Shown here: positions 1 through 5,943 of the stretch, one piece after another
Layout of the letters: each line of letters starts with the position of its first letter
Numbering within the stretch: the stretch's first letter is position 1
Made by a program: the position numbers and the translations under genes
The notes under the pieces: generated by a model
The model's input: the letters and a program-made list of their open reading frames with translations, nothing else
The model's database searches: none
Told to the model about the DNA's origin: nothing
Assembly: GCA_014845975.1 (NCBI GenBank)
Contig: RKAN01000041.1
Coordinates: 1 to 7,987, forward strand
Source of the DNA: a bacterium
Lineage (GTDB): Bacteria; Bacillota_I; Bacilli_A; RF39; UBA660
DNA: 7,987 nt
Direction: 5' to 3'

Positions 1-591
1 ACAGTAAATAGTGCATTAGATGAATTGTATGATGAAGCTACAACAGGAAAAGAATTAGTAGCAGCAGCAATTACTAACAAAGGAATATCTACAACATCAA
101 CAGATACTTATCAAACTATGGCAACTAATATTAATAATATCGATACAAATCATACAGAAATTAATCAAAAACTTAGCAATTTAGAAAGTAAGCATAATAC
201 AGATATAGCCTCTCTTACAGGTTCTATTAGTAATTTAAATTCAAATTTTTCAAAAGATGCCACTTGGGTAGATTTGTCTCAAAATTTAAATTCTACCAAT
301 GTAGCATCTTTAAATGAATATGTACGTTATACAATAAAAGGAAATATTTGTATTCTAGATATTGGAGGAATTACTTTTTCAAAATCAGGTGGTGGAATTG
401 CATGGTTAACATTACCAGATTCTATTATTCCAAAGACTAGGACTGTTTCATTAATAGCTTATGACTTAGGGATAGCGTCTGGACAAAATACTATTGCCAT
501 GGTTTATAATGCTCCTGGACATAATGTTTTATTTGCCCATGTACCAACTACTTCTGTTAGATTTTATGGACAAATGATATGGCAGATATAG
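1..591 (+). CDS. Phage tail fibre / receptor-binding-like protein, C-terminal part (5' end outside window)
   Basis: The frame is open from base 1 to a TAG stop at 589-591 (196 codons visible). A TTG at 25 could initiate, but the frame continues upstream with plausible sequence (TVNSALDEL...), so I read it as truncated by the window edge. Residues about 15-40 of the visible part (KELVAAAITNKGIST, then TYQTMATNINNI) match a short repeat-like segment common in tail and appendage proteins of Firmicutes phages. Next come a low-complexity, probably coiled-coil stretch rich in N, S and L (about 40-80) and a C-terminal beta-rich domain (about 85-196) with no cysteine, ending in YGQMIWQI. This is the architecture of trimeric tail fibres whose tip contacts the host surface. 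There is no catalytic motif. No holin, lysin or integrase follows; the next gene is an ordinary chromosomal type, so this may be the edge or a remnant of a prophage. A non-phage surface protein is the main alternative. Confidence 0.65.
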   Translation, partial: TVNSALDELYDEATTGKELVAAAITNKGISTTSTDTYQTMATNINNIDTNHTEINQKLSNLESKHNTDIASLTGSISNLNSNFSKDATWVDLSQNLNSTNVASLNEYVRYTIKGNICILDIGGITFSKSGGGIAWLTLPDSIIPKTRTVSLIAYDLGIASGQNTIAMVYNAPGHNVLFAHVPTTSVRFYGQMIWQI

Positions 592-594
592 TAT

Positions 595-623
595 TTGCTT
601 TTTTTACTTAATCCGTGTAAAAT
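595..623 (+). promoter_or_regulatory. Putative promoter of the YgjP-like gene
   Basis: A TTGCTT hexamer (595-600) lies 17 bases before TAAAAT (618-623). The -10 matches the sigma-A consensus at five of six positions and the -35 at three of six. Transcription would start about 7 bases after the -10, which is at or next to the A of the ATG at 631, so the message may be leaderless. No hairpin separates it from the tail-like gene that ends at 591. Confidence 0.4.
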
Positions 624-630
624 ATAAAAC

Positions 631-1263
631 ATGAAATATGAAATAGAAAATCAGGAATATCCTGTTATAATTACAAGAAAAAATAACAAAAATACGTATA
701 TTAGAATTAAAGATGATTTTACAATATATGTAACAACGAATTATTTAATAACAAATCATCAGATTAAAAAATTATTAGATCAAAATTATGAGTATTTAAA
801 AAAGAATATGATTAAAACTTTAGAAAAACAACAACAACTAGAAAAATTTTATTATCAAGGAATTCCTTATAATATTATTATAATGGATGTGAAAGGTGTT
901 CAATTAATAGGAAATAATATTTATGTAAAAAATAAAGATACTTTAGAAAAATGGGTAAAAAAACAAATCAAAGAGATTTTTCAAGAACATTTAAATTCTA
1001 TTTATCCGAAATTTGAAGAAACGATTCCATATCCTAATTTAAGAATTCGTAAAATGAAAACAAGATGGGGTGTTTGTAATAAAGTTTCAAAAACAATAAC
1101 ATTAAATTCTGATTTAATCCGCTATTCTTTCGATAAACTAGATTATGTTATTGTTCATGAACTTTCTCATTTTATTCATTTTAATCATTCTACTTCCTTT
1201 TGGAGCTTAGTACAAAAATATTGCCCAAATTATAAAAAAATTAGAAAAGAAATGCGTGATTAA
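631..1263 (+). CDS. YgjP-like (DUF45) zinc metallopeptidase-fold protein
   Basis: A 210-residue soluble protein with no signal peptide or membrane segment. The C-terminal half carries the zinc-site signature of the YgjP-like/DUF45 family. Residues 176-180 are HELSH (HExxH), followed after five residues by His186 in NHSTSFW, the usual family ending. His176, His180 and His186 are the likely metal ligands and Glu177 the likely general base. Upstream, TRWGVC at 144-149 followed by ITLNSDLI is another family hallmark (often written as 'RWGSC...LNWRL' types). The N-terminal half is a lysine-rich beta region typical of the family. E. coli YgjP has been named a UTP pyrophosphatase, while the fold resembles SprT/WLM peptidases, so the physiological substrate remains open. 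Length agrees with the family (roughly 200-240). No Shine-Dalgarno sequence precedes ATG 631; see the promoter entry. The gene ends just before the hairpin at 1270-1300. Confidence 0.85.
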   Translation: MKYEIENQEYPVIITRKNNKNTYIRIKDDFTIYVTTNYLITNHQIKKLLDQNYEYLKKNMIKTLEKQQQLEKFYYQGIPYNIIIMDVKGVQLIGNNIYVKNKDTLEKWVKKQIKEIFQEHLNSIYPKFEETIPYPNLRIRKMKTRWGVCNKVSKTITLNSDLIRYSFDKLDYVIVHELSHFIHFNHSTSFWSLVQKYCPNYKKIRKEMRD

Positions 1264-1269
1264 TTCGAC

Positions 1270-1303
1270 AAAATTATATACAAAAAAGGTATATAATTTT
1301 TTT
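1270..1303 (+). terminator. AT-rich perfect hairpin plus T tract between the YgjP-like gene and cse60
   Basis: Bases 1270-1281 and 1289-1300 form a perfect 12-bp inverted repeat with only one G-C pair at the loop end. The loop is seven bases (AAAAAAG), and the right arm runs into an uninterrupted T run (1297-1303). It starts six bases after the YgjP-like stop codon, as expected of an intrinsic terminator, although the stem is weak. The ATG of cse60 follows directly at 1304 and a perfect TATAAT lies inside the right arm (1292-1297), so the element may instead, or also, act as an operator or promoter structure. Confidence 0.5.
1292..1297 (+). promoter_or_regulatory. Possible -10 box for cse60
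   Basis: A perfect TATAAT ends six bases before the cse60 ATG. There is no well-placed -35: the nearest match, TCGACA at 1265-1270, is 21 bases away, longer than the usual 16-18. The -10 is also buried in the hairpin arm and could arise by chance in such AT-rich DNA. Confidence 0.3.
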
Positions 1304-1471
1304 ATGAAAGTGAAAATATTTGATGAAGAAAGTGAAATAGATTTAGAAGACGATATAAATAAATTTATTGAAACAGTAGATGTCATAGATATTAAATATC
1401 AAGTCTCTCTAGGACTATTTTCAGAAGAACAAATTTATTGTTTTTCAGCAATGATTATCTATAAAAAATAA
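1304..1471 (+). CDS. cse60: Cse60-like sporulation protein
   Basis: A 55-residue acidic protein that begins MKVKIFDEES and contains DLEDDINKFIE, IDIKYQVS and EEQIYCFSAMIIY. I recognise this pattern from the Cse60 family. In Bacillus subtilis Cse60 is a protein of about 60 residues made under the mother-cell sporulation factor sigma E, with unknown molecular function. I chose ATG 1304 because the family N-terminus starts exactly here. A longer reading from GTG 1256 would add 16 residues encoded by the hairpin and overlap the previous gene. No good Shine-Dalgarno site is visible: the only candidate, AAAAAAGG at 1282-1289, lies in the hairpin loop 14 bases before the ATG. The protein has no membrane segment or signal peptide. 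It ends with TAA and is followed after a few bases by a terminator hairpin, so it is probably monocistronic. Its presence suggests a sporulating organism or a recent descendant of one. Confidence 0.75.
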   Translation: MKVKIFDEESEIDLEDDINKFIETVDVIDIKYQVSLGLFSEEQIYCFSAMIIYKK

Positions 1472-1473
1472 TC

Positions 1474-1515
1474 AATAAAAGTAGACAAAATATTGTCTAT
1501 TTTTATTTACTTTTT
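1474..1515 (+). terminator. Intrinsic terminator after cse60
   Basis: Bases 1474-1488 pair with 1493-1507 in a 15-bp stem with one G-T wobble and a four-base loop (AATA). The core is TAGACAA/TTGTCTA, and T-rich sequence runs through 1515. The flanking A and T runs make it a plausible terminator in both directions, insulating cse60 from clpC. Confidence 0.75.
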
Positions 1516-1517
1516 CG

Positions 1518-1547
1518 ACTTATTTTTAAGAATAGAACGCATACAAT
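1518..1547 (+). promoter_or_regulatory. Putative clpC promoter, sigma-E-like
   Basis: CATACAAT at 1540-1547 is identical to the -10 consensus of the B. subtilis sporulation factor sigma E. Fifteen bases upstream, ACTTATT (1518-1524) matches five of seven positions of the sigma-E -35 (TCATATT). A sigma-A reading (TACAAT at 1542-1547) lacks a reasonable -35 at 16-18 bases. The start of transcription would fall around 1552-1555, just ahead of or at the ribosome binding site. I see no tandem GGTCAAA-type CtsR operator here. Confidence 0.4.
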
Positions 1548-1553
1548 AATAAC

Positions 1554-1560
1554 GAGGAGG
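1554..1560 (+). promoter_or_regulatory. Strong ribosome binding site setting the clpC GTG start
   Basis: GAGGAGG is a near-complete anti-16S match. It ends eight bases before GTG 1569, which gives the N-terminus MFSNFKEEARNV expected of ClpC proteins. Confidence 0.85.
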
Positions 1561-1568
1561 AAGATAGT

Positions 1569-3872
1569 GTGTTTAGTAATTTTAAAGAAGAAGCTAGGAA
1601 TGTAATAGTCAATGCAAAAATAGAAATGTCTGAGTTAAAACATCCTTATGTTGGAAGTGAACATCTTTTATTAGCAATTTTAAAAGAAGAAAATAGCGTT
1701 AGTAAAAAATTAAAAAATTATGGATTGGATTATGAAACATTCAAAAAAGAATTAATTAAAATTGTAGGAGTTGGAAGTGAAGAAAACCATTTATTTTTAT
1801 ATACTCCTTTATTAAAAAGAATTTTAGATAATGCGACAATGGATAGTAAAGAAAATAATAATGGTGAAGTAACAATTGAACATCTTTTTTCTTCATTATT
1901 AGAAGAAGGAGAAGGAATTGCCATTCGAATTATGCTTGGAATGAATATTGACTTAGATGAACTATATAGTGAATTTATGTATCGAATTGCGAATCCTAAA
2001 AAAACAAAAGATAAATTATTAATTGAAGAATTAGGAGAAGACTTAACAAAAAAGGCAAAAAAACAACAACTAGATCCTGTAGTAGGAAGAAAAAAAGAAA
2101 TTAAAAGAGTCTTAGAAATTTTATCTAGAAGAACAAAAAATAATCCAATTCTAATTGGAGAAGCTGGAGTTGGTAAAACAGCAATTGTAGAAGAACTTAG
2201 TAGAATGATAGCTTTTAATGAAGTACCATTATCTTTAAAAAACAAGCGAATTATTAGTTTAGATATGGCATCATTAGTTGCTGGAACAAAGTATCGAGGA
2301 GAATTTGAAGAAAGAGTAAAAAAACTCTTAAAAGAAGTAGAAGAAAATGATGATATTATCCTTTTCATAGATGAAATTCACACACTTGTAGGTGCAGGAG
2401 GAGCAGAAGGAGCAATTGATGCCTCTAATATTTTTAAACCAGCACTCGCACGTAATAAATTTAGATGTATTGGAGCAACTACAATTAGCGAATATAAAAA
2501 ATTTATTGAAAAAGATACCGCATTAGAAAGAAGATTTCAAAAGGTCAATATAGATATTCCAAATAAAATGGAAGTTAAACAAATATTACTTAGTATGAAA
2601 CCACTTTATGAAAAGTATCACTTTGTAAATATTGATAATAGCATGATAGATCTAATTATTGAATTATCAGAAAAATATATTTATGATAGAAACCAACCTG
2701 ATAAATCTTTAGATATCTTAGATGAAGTATGCGCTATGGTGAGTATCAAAGAAGATAAAAGTATTCGAAAATATAATGAATTAAAAAAAGAATATGATGA
2801 TATTTTAACAAAAAAAGAGGAAGCTATTATAGTCGGAAACTTTGATCTTGCTTCTAATTATAAAGATCAAGAAAATGTAATCATGGATAAAATTAATAAA
2901 CTAGAATTAAATTTGTATAAGAAAAAAAGAAAAAATGTAACCAAAGAAGATATTGCAACTGTCGTTTCTTCTAAAACAAAAATACCAGTATATGAATTGT
3001 TAAATGACAATAAAAGAGTGATTCAAAAAATAAGAAAAAATCTGAAAGATAGCATTATTGGACAGGACGAAGCAATAGAAAAAGTAGTCAATGTAGCCAA
3101 AAAAATAAAACTGGGATTTAAAGAAAACAAATGTTATTCCATGATGTTTGTTGGCCCAAGTGGTGTTGGAAAAACTATGTTAGCAAAAATGTTTGGAGAA
3201 TCTTTAACTCCTGGAAGTGTCATAAAATTAGATATGAGTGAGTATTCTGAACCACACTCTGTAAGTAAAATAGTGGGGGCTCCTCCTGGTTATGTTGGTT
3301 ATGAAAATTATACAAATATTTTAGAAGAAATTCGAAATAAACCATATTCCGTTTTAATTTTAGATGAAGTAGAAAGAGCACATACTAATATTATTAATTT
3401 ATTTTATAGCATTTTAGATGAGGGAAAAATAAAAGATAGTACAGGCAGAACAATTCGTTTTGACAACGTTACAATCATTATGACCTCTAATATTGGATTC
3501 GATGACATCCATATAGGATTTAATGGAAAAGTAAATAGTGTCGTAGAAAGCAAATTAAAAGAAAATTTTAGTACTCCCTTTTTAAACCGAATTGATAATG
3601 TAATTATCTTCAATGAAATGGATGAAAAAAATATTGAAAAACTAATTCATAAAAAAGTGAATTGTTTGATAAAAAAATATTCAAAATATCATATTAATAT
3701 TTCAACTAAAGTGTTAGAAGAAATTAAAGAAAAATCAAATTATAAAGAATATGGTGCTCGAAAAATAGATAAAATTATTCAAGATGGATTAACCAATCAA
3801 ATTATTGATGAAATTTTATCAGATAAAAAAGAAATTACTATAGAAAGCTTAAATAGTAAACAAGCTGTTTAA
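1569..3872 (+). CDS. clpC: ClpC-type AAA+ protease regulatory subunit / disaggregase
   Basis: A 767-residue HSP100 ATPase that unfolds proteins and feeds them to the ClpP peptidase in the cytoplasm. Two Clp_N repeats occupy about 1-140. AAA+ domain D1 has Walker A GEAGVGKT (197-204), pore loop KYRG (241-244), Walker B ending in Asp268-Glu269, and arginine fingers Arg321-Arg322. A short coiled-coil, UVR-like middle segment (about 393-450) separates ClpC from ClpB and ClpA. D2 has Walker A GPSGVGKT (529-536), pore loop GYVG (574-577), Walker B Asp599-Glu600, Arg674 in FLNRID and sensor-2 GAR (729-731). The tripeptide IGF at 649-651 sits where ClpP-binding loops carry [LIV]GF, so partnership with ClpP is likely. 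All catalytic residues are present. It is shorter than the roughly 810 residues of B. subtilis ClpC, and the usual EGGQL after the D2 pore loop is replaced by ENYTNIL. It stands alone: no ctsR, mcsA or mcsB precedes it, only cse60 and a terminator. The GTG start is fixed by GAGGAGG at 1554-1560. I see no strong terminator after the TAA. Confidence 0.92.
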   Translation: MFSNFKEEARNVIVNAKIEMSELKHPYVGSEHLLLAILKEENSVSKKLKNYGLDYETFKKELIKIVGVGSEENHLFLYTPLLKRILDNATMDSKENNNGEVTIEHLFSSLLEEGEGIAIRIMLGMNIDLDELYSEFMYRIANPKKTKDKLLIEELGEDLTKKAKKQQLDPVVGRKKEIKRVLEILSRRTKNNPILIGEAGVGKTAIVEELSRMIAFNEVPLSLKNKRIISLDMASLVAGTKYRGEFEERVKKLLKEVEENDDIILFIDEIHTLVGAGGAEGAIDASNIFKPALARNKFRCIGATTISEYKKFIEKDTALERRFQKVNIDIPNKMEVKQILLSMKPLYEKYHFVNIDNSMIDLIIELSEKYIYDRNQPDKSLDILDEVCAMVSIKEDKSIRKYNELKKEYDDILTKKEEAIIVGNFDLASNYKDQENVIMDKINKLELNLYKKKRKNVTKEDIATVVSSKTKIPVYELLNDNKRVIQKIRKNLKDSIIGQDEAIEKVVNVAKKIKLGFKENKCYSMMFVGPSGVGKTMLAKMFGESLTPGSVIKLDMSEYSEPHSVSKIVGAPPGYVGYENYTNILEEIRNKPYSVLILDEVERAHTNIINLFYSILDEGKIKDSTGRTIRFDNVTIIMTSNIGFDDIHIGFNGKVNSVVESKLKENFSTPFLNRIDNVIIFNEMDEKNIEKLIHKKVNCLIKKYSKYHINISTKVLEEIKEKSNYKEYGARKIDKIIQDGLTNQIIDEILSDKKEITIESLNSKQAV

Positions 3873-3898
3873 AATGACAAAATATTTTTGATAAATAC

Positions 3899-3928
3899 TT
3901 GAAATAAAATTAATTTCTATGTTATACT
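3899..3928 (+). promoter_or_regulatory. Promoter of the T-box/hydrolase/pheST operon
   Basis: TTGAAA (3899-3904) is followed after 18 bases by TATACT (3923-3928), preceded by TG at 3920-3921 to give an extended -10 (TGTTATACT). Both hexamers match the sigma-A consensus at five of six positions. Transcription should start near 3935, giving a leader of about 225 bases before the first start codon. The remaining non-coding bases 3873-3898 are plain AT-rich sequence with no convincing hairpin. Confidence 0.75.
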
Positions 3929-3933
3929 ATGAC

Positions 3934-4147
3934 TAGTTTTCAAAGCAATAATGAAGGACTAGTAGTAAAAGAAGTTATGGATAGAGACTTAGTGGTTGGT
4001 GGAAACTAAGCTTAACCTTTTATGAATTCACCTTTTAGGCAGATACTAATCATATACGGTAACGCGTTATAGTAATCAAGTGATCATTTTGATCAAATAA
4101 GGTGGTACCACGGCAAAGCTCGTCCTTAATATAGGGTGAGCTTTTTT
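3934..4147 (+). ncRNA. T-box riboswitch, tRNA-Phe specific (UUC specifier)
   Basis: This leader senses the charging state of a tRNA and switches between a terminator and an antiterminator. The T-box core GGTGGTACCACGG lies at 4101-4113; its bulge TGGT (4103-4106) would pair with an NCCA end whose discriminator base is A, as in tRNA-Phe. Stem I shows the early AGTAGTAAAAGAAG element (3961-3974), an upper stem CTTAGT/ACTAAG (3988-3993 with 4005-4010) and the 3' specifier segment GAATTCACC (4024-4032), where TTC at 4027-4029 is the phenylalanine codon. TGATCA-ttt-TGATCA at about 4081-4095 forms the stem III hairpin. The leader ends in a terminator and precedes pheS-pheT after one inserted gene, which independently agrees with a Phe specifier. 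The 5' boundary is inferred from the promoter; stem details are read by eye, not folded. Confidence 0.93.
4115..4147 (+). terminator. T-box-controlled intrinsic terminator
   Basis: Bases 4115-4126 (AAAGCTCGTCCT) pair with 4133-4144 (AGGGTGAGCTTT) in a 12-bp stem with two central G-T wobbles. A six-base loop (TAATAT) and a T run at 4142-4147 complete it. It sits right after the T-box core, as in class I transcriptional T-boxes: uncharged tRNA-Phe should favour the competing antiterminator and let polymerase continue into the operon. Confidence 0.9.
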
Positions 4148-4150
4148 AAT

Positions 4151-4157
4151 GGGAGGA
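4151..4157 (+). promoter_or_regulatory. Ribosome binding site deciding the hydrolase start
   Basis: GGGAGGA lies four bases before ATG 4161. The in-frame ATG at 4149 overlaps this site and the terminator tail and has no Shine-Dalgarno site of its own, so 4161 is the better start. Confidence 0.85.
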
Positions 4158-4160
4158 AAT

Positions 4161-4874
4161 ATGAAAGCAGTTCTTTTTATCCATGGTTTATCCGCTCATG
4201 AAGAAGATAATGAGTATTTTATCCAAAAAATGAGAGAATATCCTAATATTTACTTTTATACATTTCGTTTACCTGGTCATGAACAAAATAAAATGGCAAA
4301 GGTAAAATATCAAGAATGGCTAGATAAATCAGAAGAGGAGCTTGTTAAAATATTACAACATCATAAAAAAGTCCAAATTGTTGCTCATAGTATGGGAACT
4401 ATTATTGCTGTTTACTTAGCGGCTAAATACCATGAAGTAGAAAGCTTAGTGTTACTATCATCTGCCTTTTTATTTGGTAGTTTCGAACAAAATAAAAAAG
4501 ATTTCAAAAGAATTCTAAGGCATGATATTGATGATAATCTTGGAACAGGATTTGAAGGAGTATTTACCAAATTATTTCAAGTTCCAAAATCAGTCATGAT
4601 AGAATATTTAAAAATGTCTAAAAAAATAAGACCATATATTTCTAATATTACCTGTCCTGTTTTATTAATTCATGGGCTTGAGGATAATGTGATATCCGTA
4701 GAATCAAGTAAATATGTTTACCAAAATTTAAATTGTAGAAAAGACCTGTTACTTGTAAAAAATGTAAGGCATCAAATCTTTAAAAGTAAAAGAAAAGAAG
4801 AAATCACGAATTATATCTATCGTTATTTATCTTCTAAAGTACTTTATTGTATGACAAAGAAAGAAATCATATAG
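4161..4874 (+). CDS. Alpha/beta hydrolase (serine esterase/lipase-like), first gene of the pheST operon
   Basis: A 237-residue cytoplasmic protein with the alpha/beta-hydrolase plan and no signal peptide or membrane helix. An oxyanion-hole segment VLFIHGLSA contains His8-Gly9, and RLPGHE (36-41) is the usual second strand-loop. The nucleophile elbow is AHSMG with Ser77 (the first Gly of GxSxG is Ala, a common variant). The acid is Asp175 in IHGLEDNV and the base His204 in VRHQIF, so the Ser-Asp-His triad is complete. Residues about 105-150 form a cap rich in charged and aromatic residues. It resembles small carboxylesterases and monoacylglycerol-lipase-like Hydrolase_4 proteins such as Est30/YvaK. 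The substrate cannot be read from sequence. The gene lies between the Phe T-box and pheS; its TAG stop (4872-4874) overlaps the pheS ribosome binding site, so its transcription should rise with pheS-pheT on phenylalanine starvation and its translation is closely coupled. A role tied to tRNA or phenylalanine is only a hypothesis; simple operon hitch-hiking is equally possible. Confidence 0.88.
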   Translation: MKAVLFIHGLSAHEEDNEYFIQKMREYPNIYFYTFRLPGHEQNKMAKVKYQEWLDKSEEELVKILQHHKKVQIVAHSMGTIIAVYLAAKYHEVESLVLLSSAFLFGSFEQNKKDFKRILRHDIDDNLGTGFEGVFTKLFQVPKSVMIEYLKMSKKIRPYISNITCPVLLIHGLEDNVISVESSKYVYQNLNCRKDLLLVKNVRHQIFKSKRKEEITNYIYRYLSSKVLYCMTKKEII

Positions 4875-4879
4875 GAGGG
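4873..4879 (+). promoter_or_regulatory. pheS ribosome binding site overlapping the hydrolase stop codon
   Basis: AGGAGGG begins within the TAG stop of the hydrolase and ends five bases before the pheS ATG at 4885, which supports this start and suggests translational coupling. Confidence 0.85.
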
Positions 4880-4884
4880 AAATT

Positions 4885-5943
4885 ATGAATACAAAAATGA
4901 AACAAATAGAAAAAATCAAAAGTGAAATTAAGAATACCTTAGAAACCATTGAAAGTGTAAAAGAATTAACAGAATTAAAAGTAACTTATTTAGGAAAAAA
5001 AGGTCCTATTAATGAGTTATCTCAAAGTATGAAAGAATTATCAAATGAGGATAAAAAAGTATTCGGTAAGGCTTTAAATGATTTTAAAATGGAAATTACA
5101 GAACTAATTCAAACGAAAGAACAAACTTTAAAACAAAAAGAATTAGAAGAAAAATTAGAACAAGAAAAAATAGATATCACATTACCTGCTACTAAATTAA
5201 CAGTTGGAACAATGCATCCATTAATTAGAACAGTAGAGGAAATTGAGAATATTTTTATTTCCATGGGATACGATGTAGTAGAAGGACCAGAAGTAGAACA
5301 AGATTTATATAACTTTGAAAAATTAAATTTACCAAAAGGTCATCCAGCACGAGATGCACAAGATACTTTCTATATTGAAGATGAAGAAGTTTTACTTCGA
5401 ACACAAACTTCTGGAGTACAGGCTAGAACTATGGATTCCCATCTAGAAAAAGGACCAATTCGTATGATTTGTCCTGGAAAAGTTTATAGAAGAGATGATG
5501 ATGATGCAACTCATTCGCATCAATTTATGCAACTAGAGGCATTAGTAGTAGATAAAAATATTAGTGTTGCGAACTTAAAAGGAACGCTAGAAGAAGTGAT
5601 TAAAAAATTATTTGGTGAAGATCGTGAAATTCGTTTAAGACCAAGTTTCTTCCCTTTTACAGAGCCATCTTTTGAAGTGGATGTTACTTGCTTTAAATGT
5701 GGAGGAAAAGGATGTTCTATCTGTAAAGATACTGGTTGGATTGAAGTATTAGGATCAGGAGAAGTACATCCTAATGTACTTAGAAATTGTGGCTATGATC
5801 CAGAAATATATACTGGTTTTGCGATAGGAATTGGTATTGAAAGAATAGCAATGTTAAAATATGGAATTACAGATATTAGAAACTTTTATACAAATGATAT
5901 GAGATTTTTAAATGATTTTAATAGAATTGGAAGTGATAAATAA
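4885..5943 (+). CDS. pheS: Phenylalanine--tRNA ligase alpha subunit
   Basis: Catalytic subunit of the alpha2-beta2 phenylalanyl-tRNA synthetase, which charges tRNA-Phe with phenylalanine in the cytoplasm. The 352 residues fit the bacterial length (about 340-350). An N-terminal coiled coil (about 1-90) that contacts tRNA is followed by the class II core. TMHPL and [17 protein letters not shown] form the motif 1 region, and [12 protein letters not shown] follows. Motif 2 is [22 protein letters not shown] (about 197-218, with Arg202-Arg203). A CxxC-x4-CxxC cluster (Cys269, 272, 277, 280) precedes [18 protein letters not shown] recall similar cysteine clusters in Firmicutes PheS. Motif 3 is [14 protein letters not shown] (311-324), with Ala313 in the phenylalanine pocket and Arg320 binding ATP. 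Small departures from the common GFAFGMG and FHQIEG wording are noted, but no essential residue is missing. The TAA stop shares one base with the pheT ATG (TAATG). Confidence 0.97.
   Translation: MNTKMKQIEKIKSEIKNTLETIESVKELTELKVTYLGKKGPINELSQSMKELSNEDKKVFGKALNDFKMEITELIQTKEQTLKQKELEEKLEQEKIDITLPATKLTVGTMHPLIRTVEEIENIFISMGYDVVEGPEVEQDLYNFEKLNLPKGHPARDAQDTFYIEDEEVLLRTQTSGVQARTMDSHLEKGPIRMICPGKVYRRDDDDATHSHQFMQLEALVVDKNISVANLKGTLEEVIKKLFGEDREIRLRPSFFPFTEPSFEVDVTCFKCGGKGCSICKDTGWIEVLGSGEVHPNVLRNCGYDPEIYTGFAIGIGIERIAMLKYGITDIRNFYTNDMRFLNDFNRIGSDK

Noticed and set aside
592..630. Phage attachment site at the end of the tail-like gene
   Set aside because: No direct repeat, tRNA gene or integrase is visible in the window; nothing beyond a T-rich spacer and a promoter-like pair of hexamers is seen.
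1256..1303. 16-residue N-terminal extension of cse60 from GTG 1256
   Set aside because: It would be encoded by the hairpin, overlap the end of the YgjP-like gene and lack a ribosome binding site; the family N-terminus starts at ATG 1304.
1500..1568. CtsR operator in front of clpC
   Set aside because: I looked for the tandem GGTCAAA-type heptads and saw none.
1730..2368. Open frame of 212 codons on the minus strand inside clpC
   Set aside because: It is fully antisense to a strongly supported gene; its Ser/Leu/Phe/Ile-rich translation is what the reverse complement of Lys/Glu-rich coding DNA gives. It has no family motif or ribosome binding site I can see.
3404..3613. Open frame of 69 codons on the minus strand inside the clpC D2 region
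   Set aside because: It lies antisense to conserved AAA+ motifs and has no recognisable domain or start signal.
3901..3917. Inverted repeat GAAAT...ATTTC upstream of the T-box as an operator or clpC terminator
   Set aside because: It is only five base pairs, lies between the -35 and -10 of a good promoter, has no T tract, and is likely by chance in AT-rich DNA.
4149..4160. Hydrolase start at ATG 4149
   Set aside because: This ATG overlaps the GGGAGGA ribosome binding site and follows directly on the T-box terminator tail; ATG 4161 is correctly spaced from that site and gives the expected MKAVLFIHG start.
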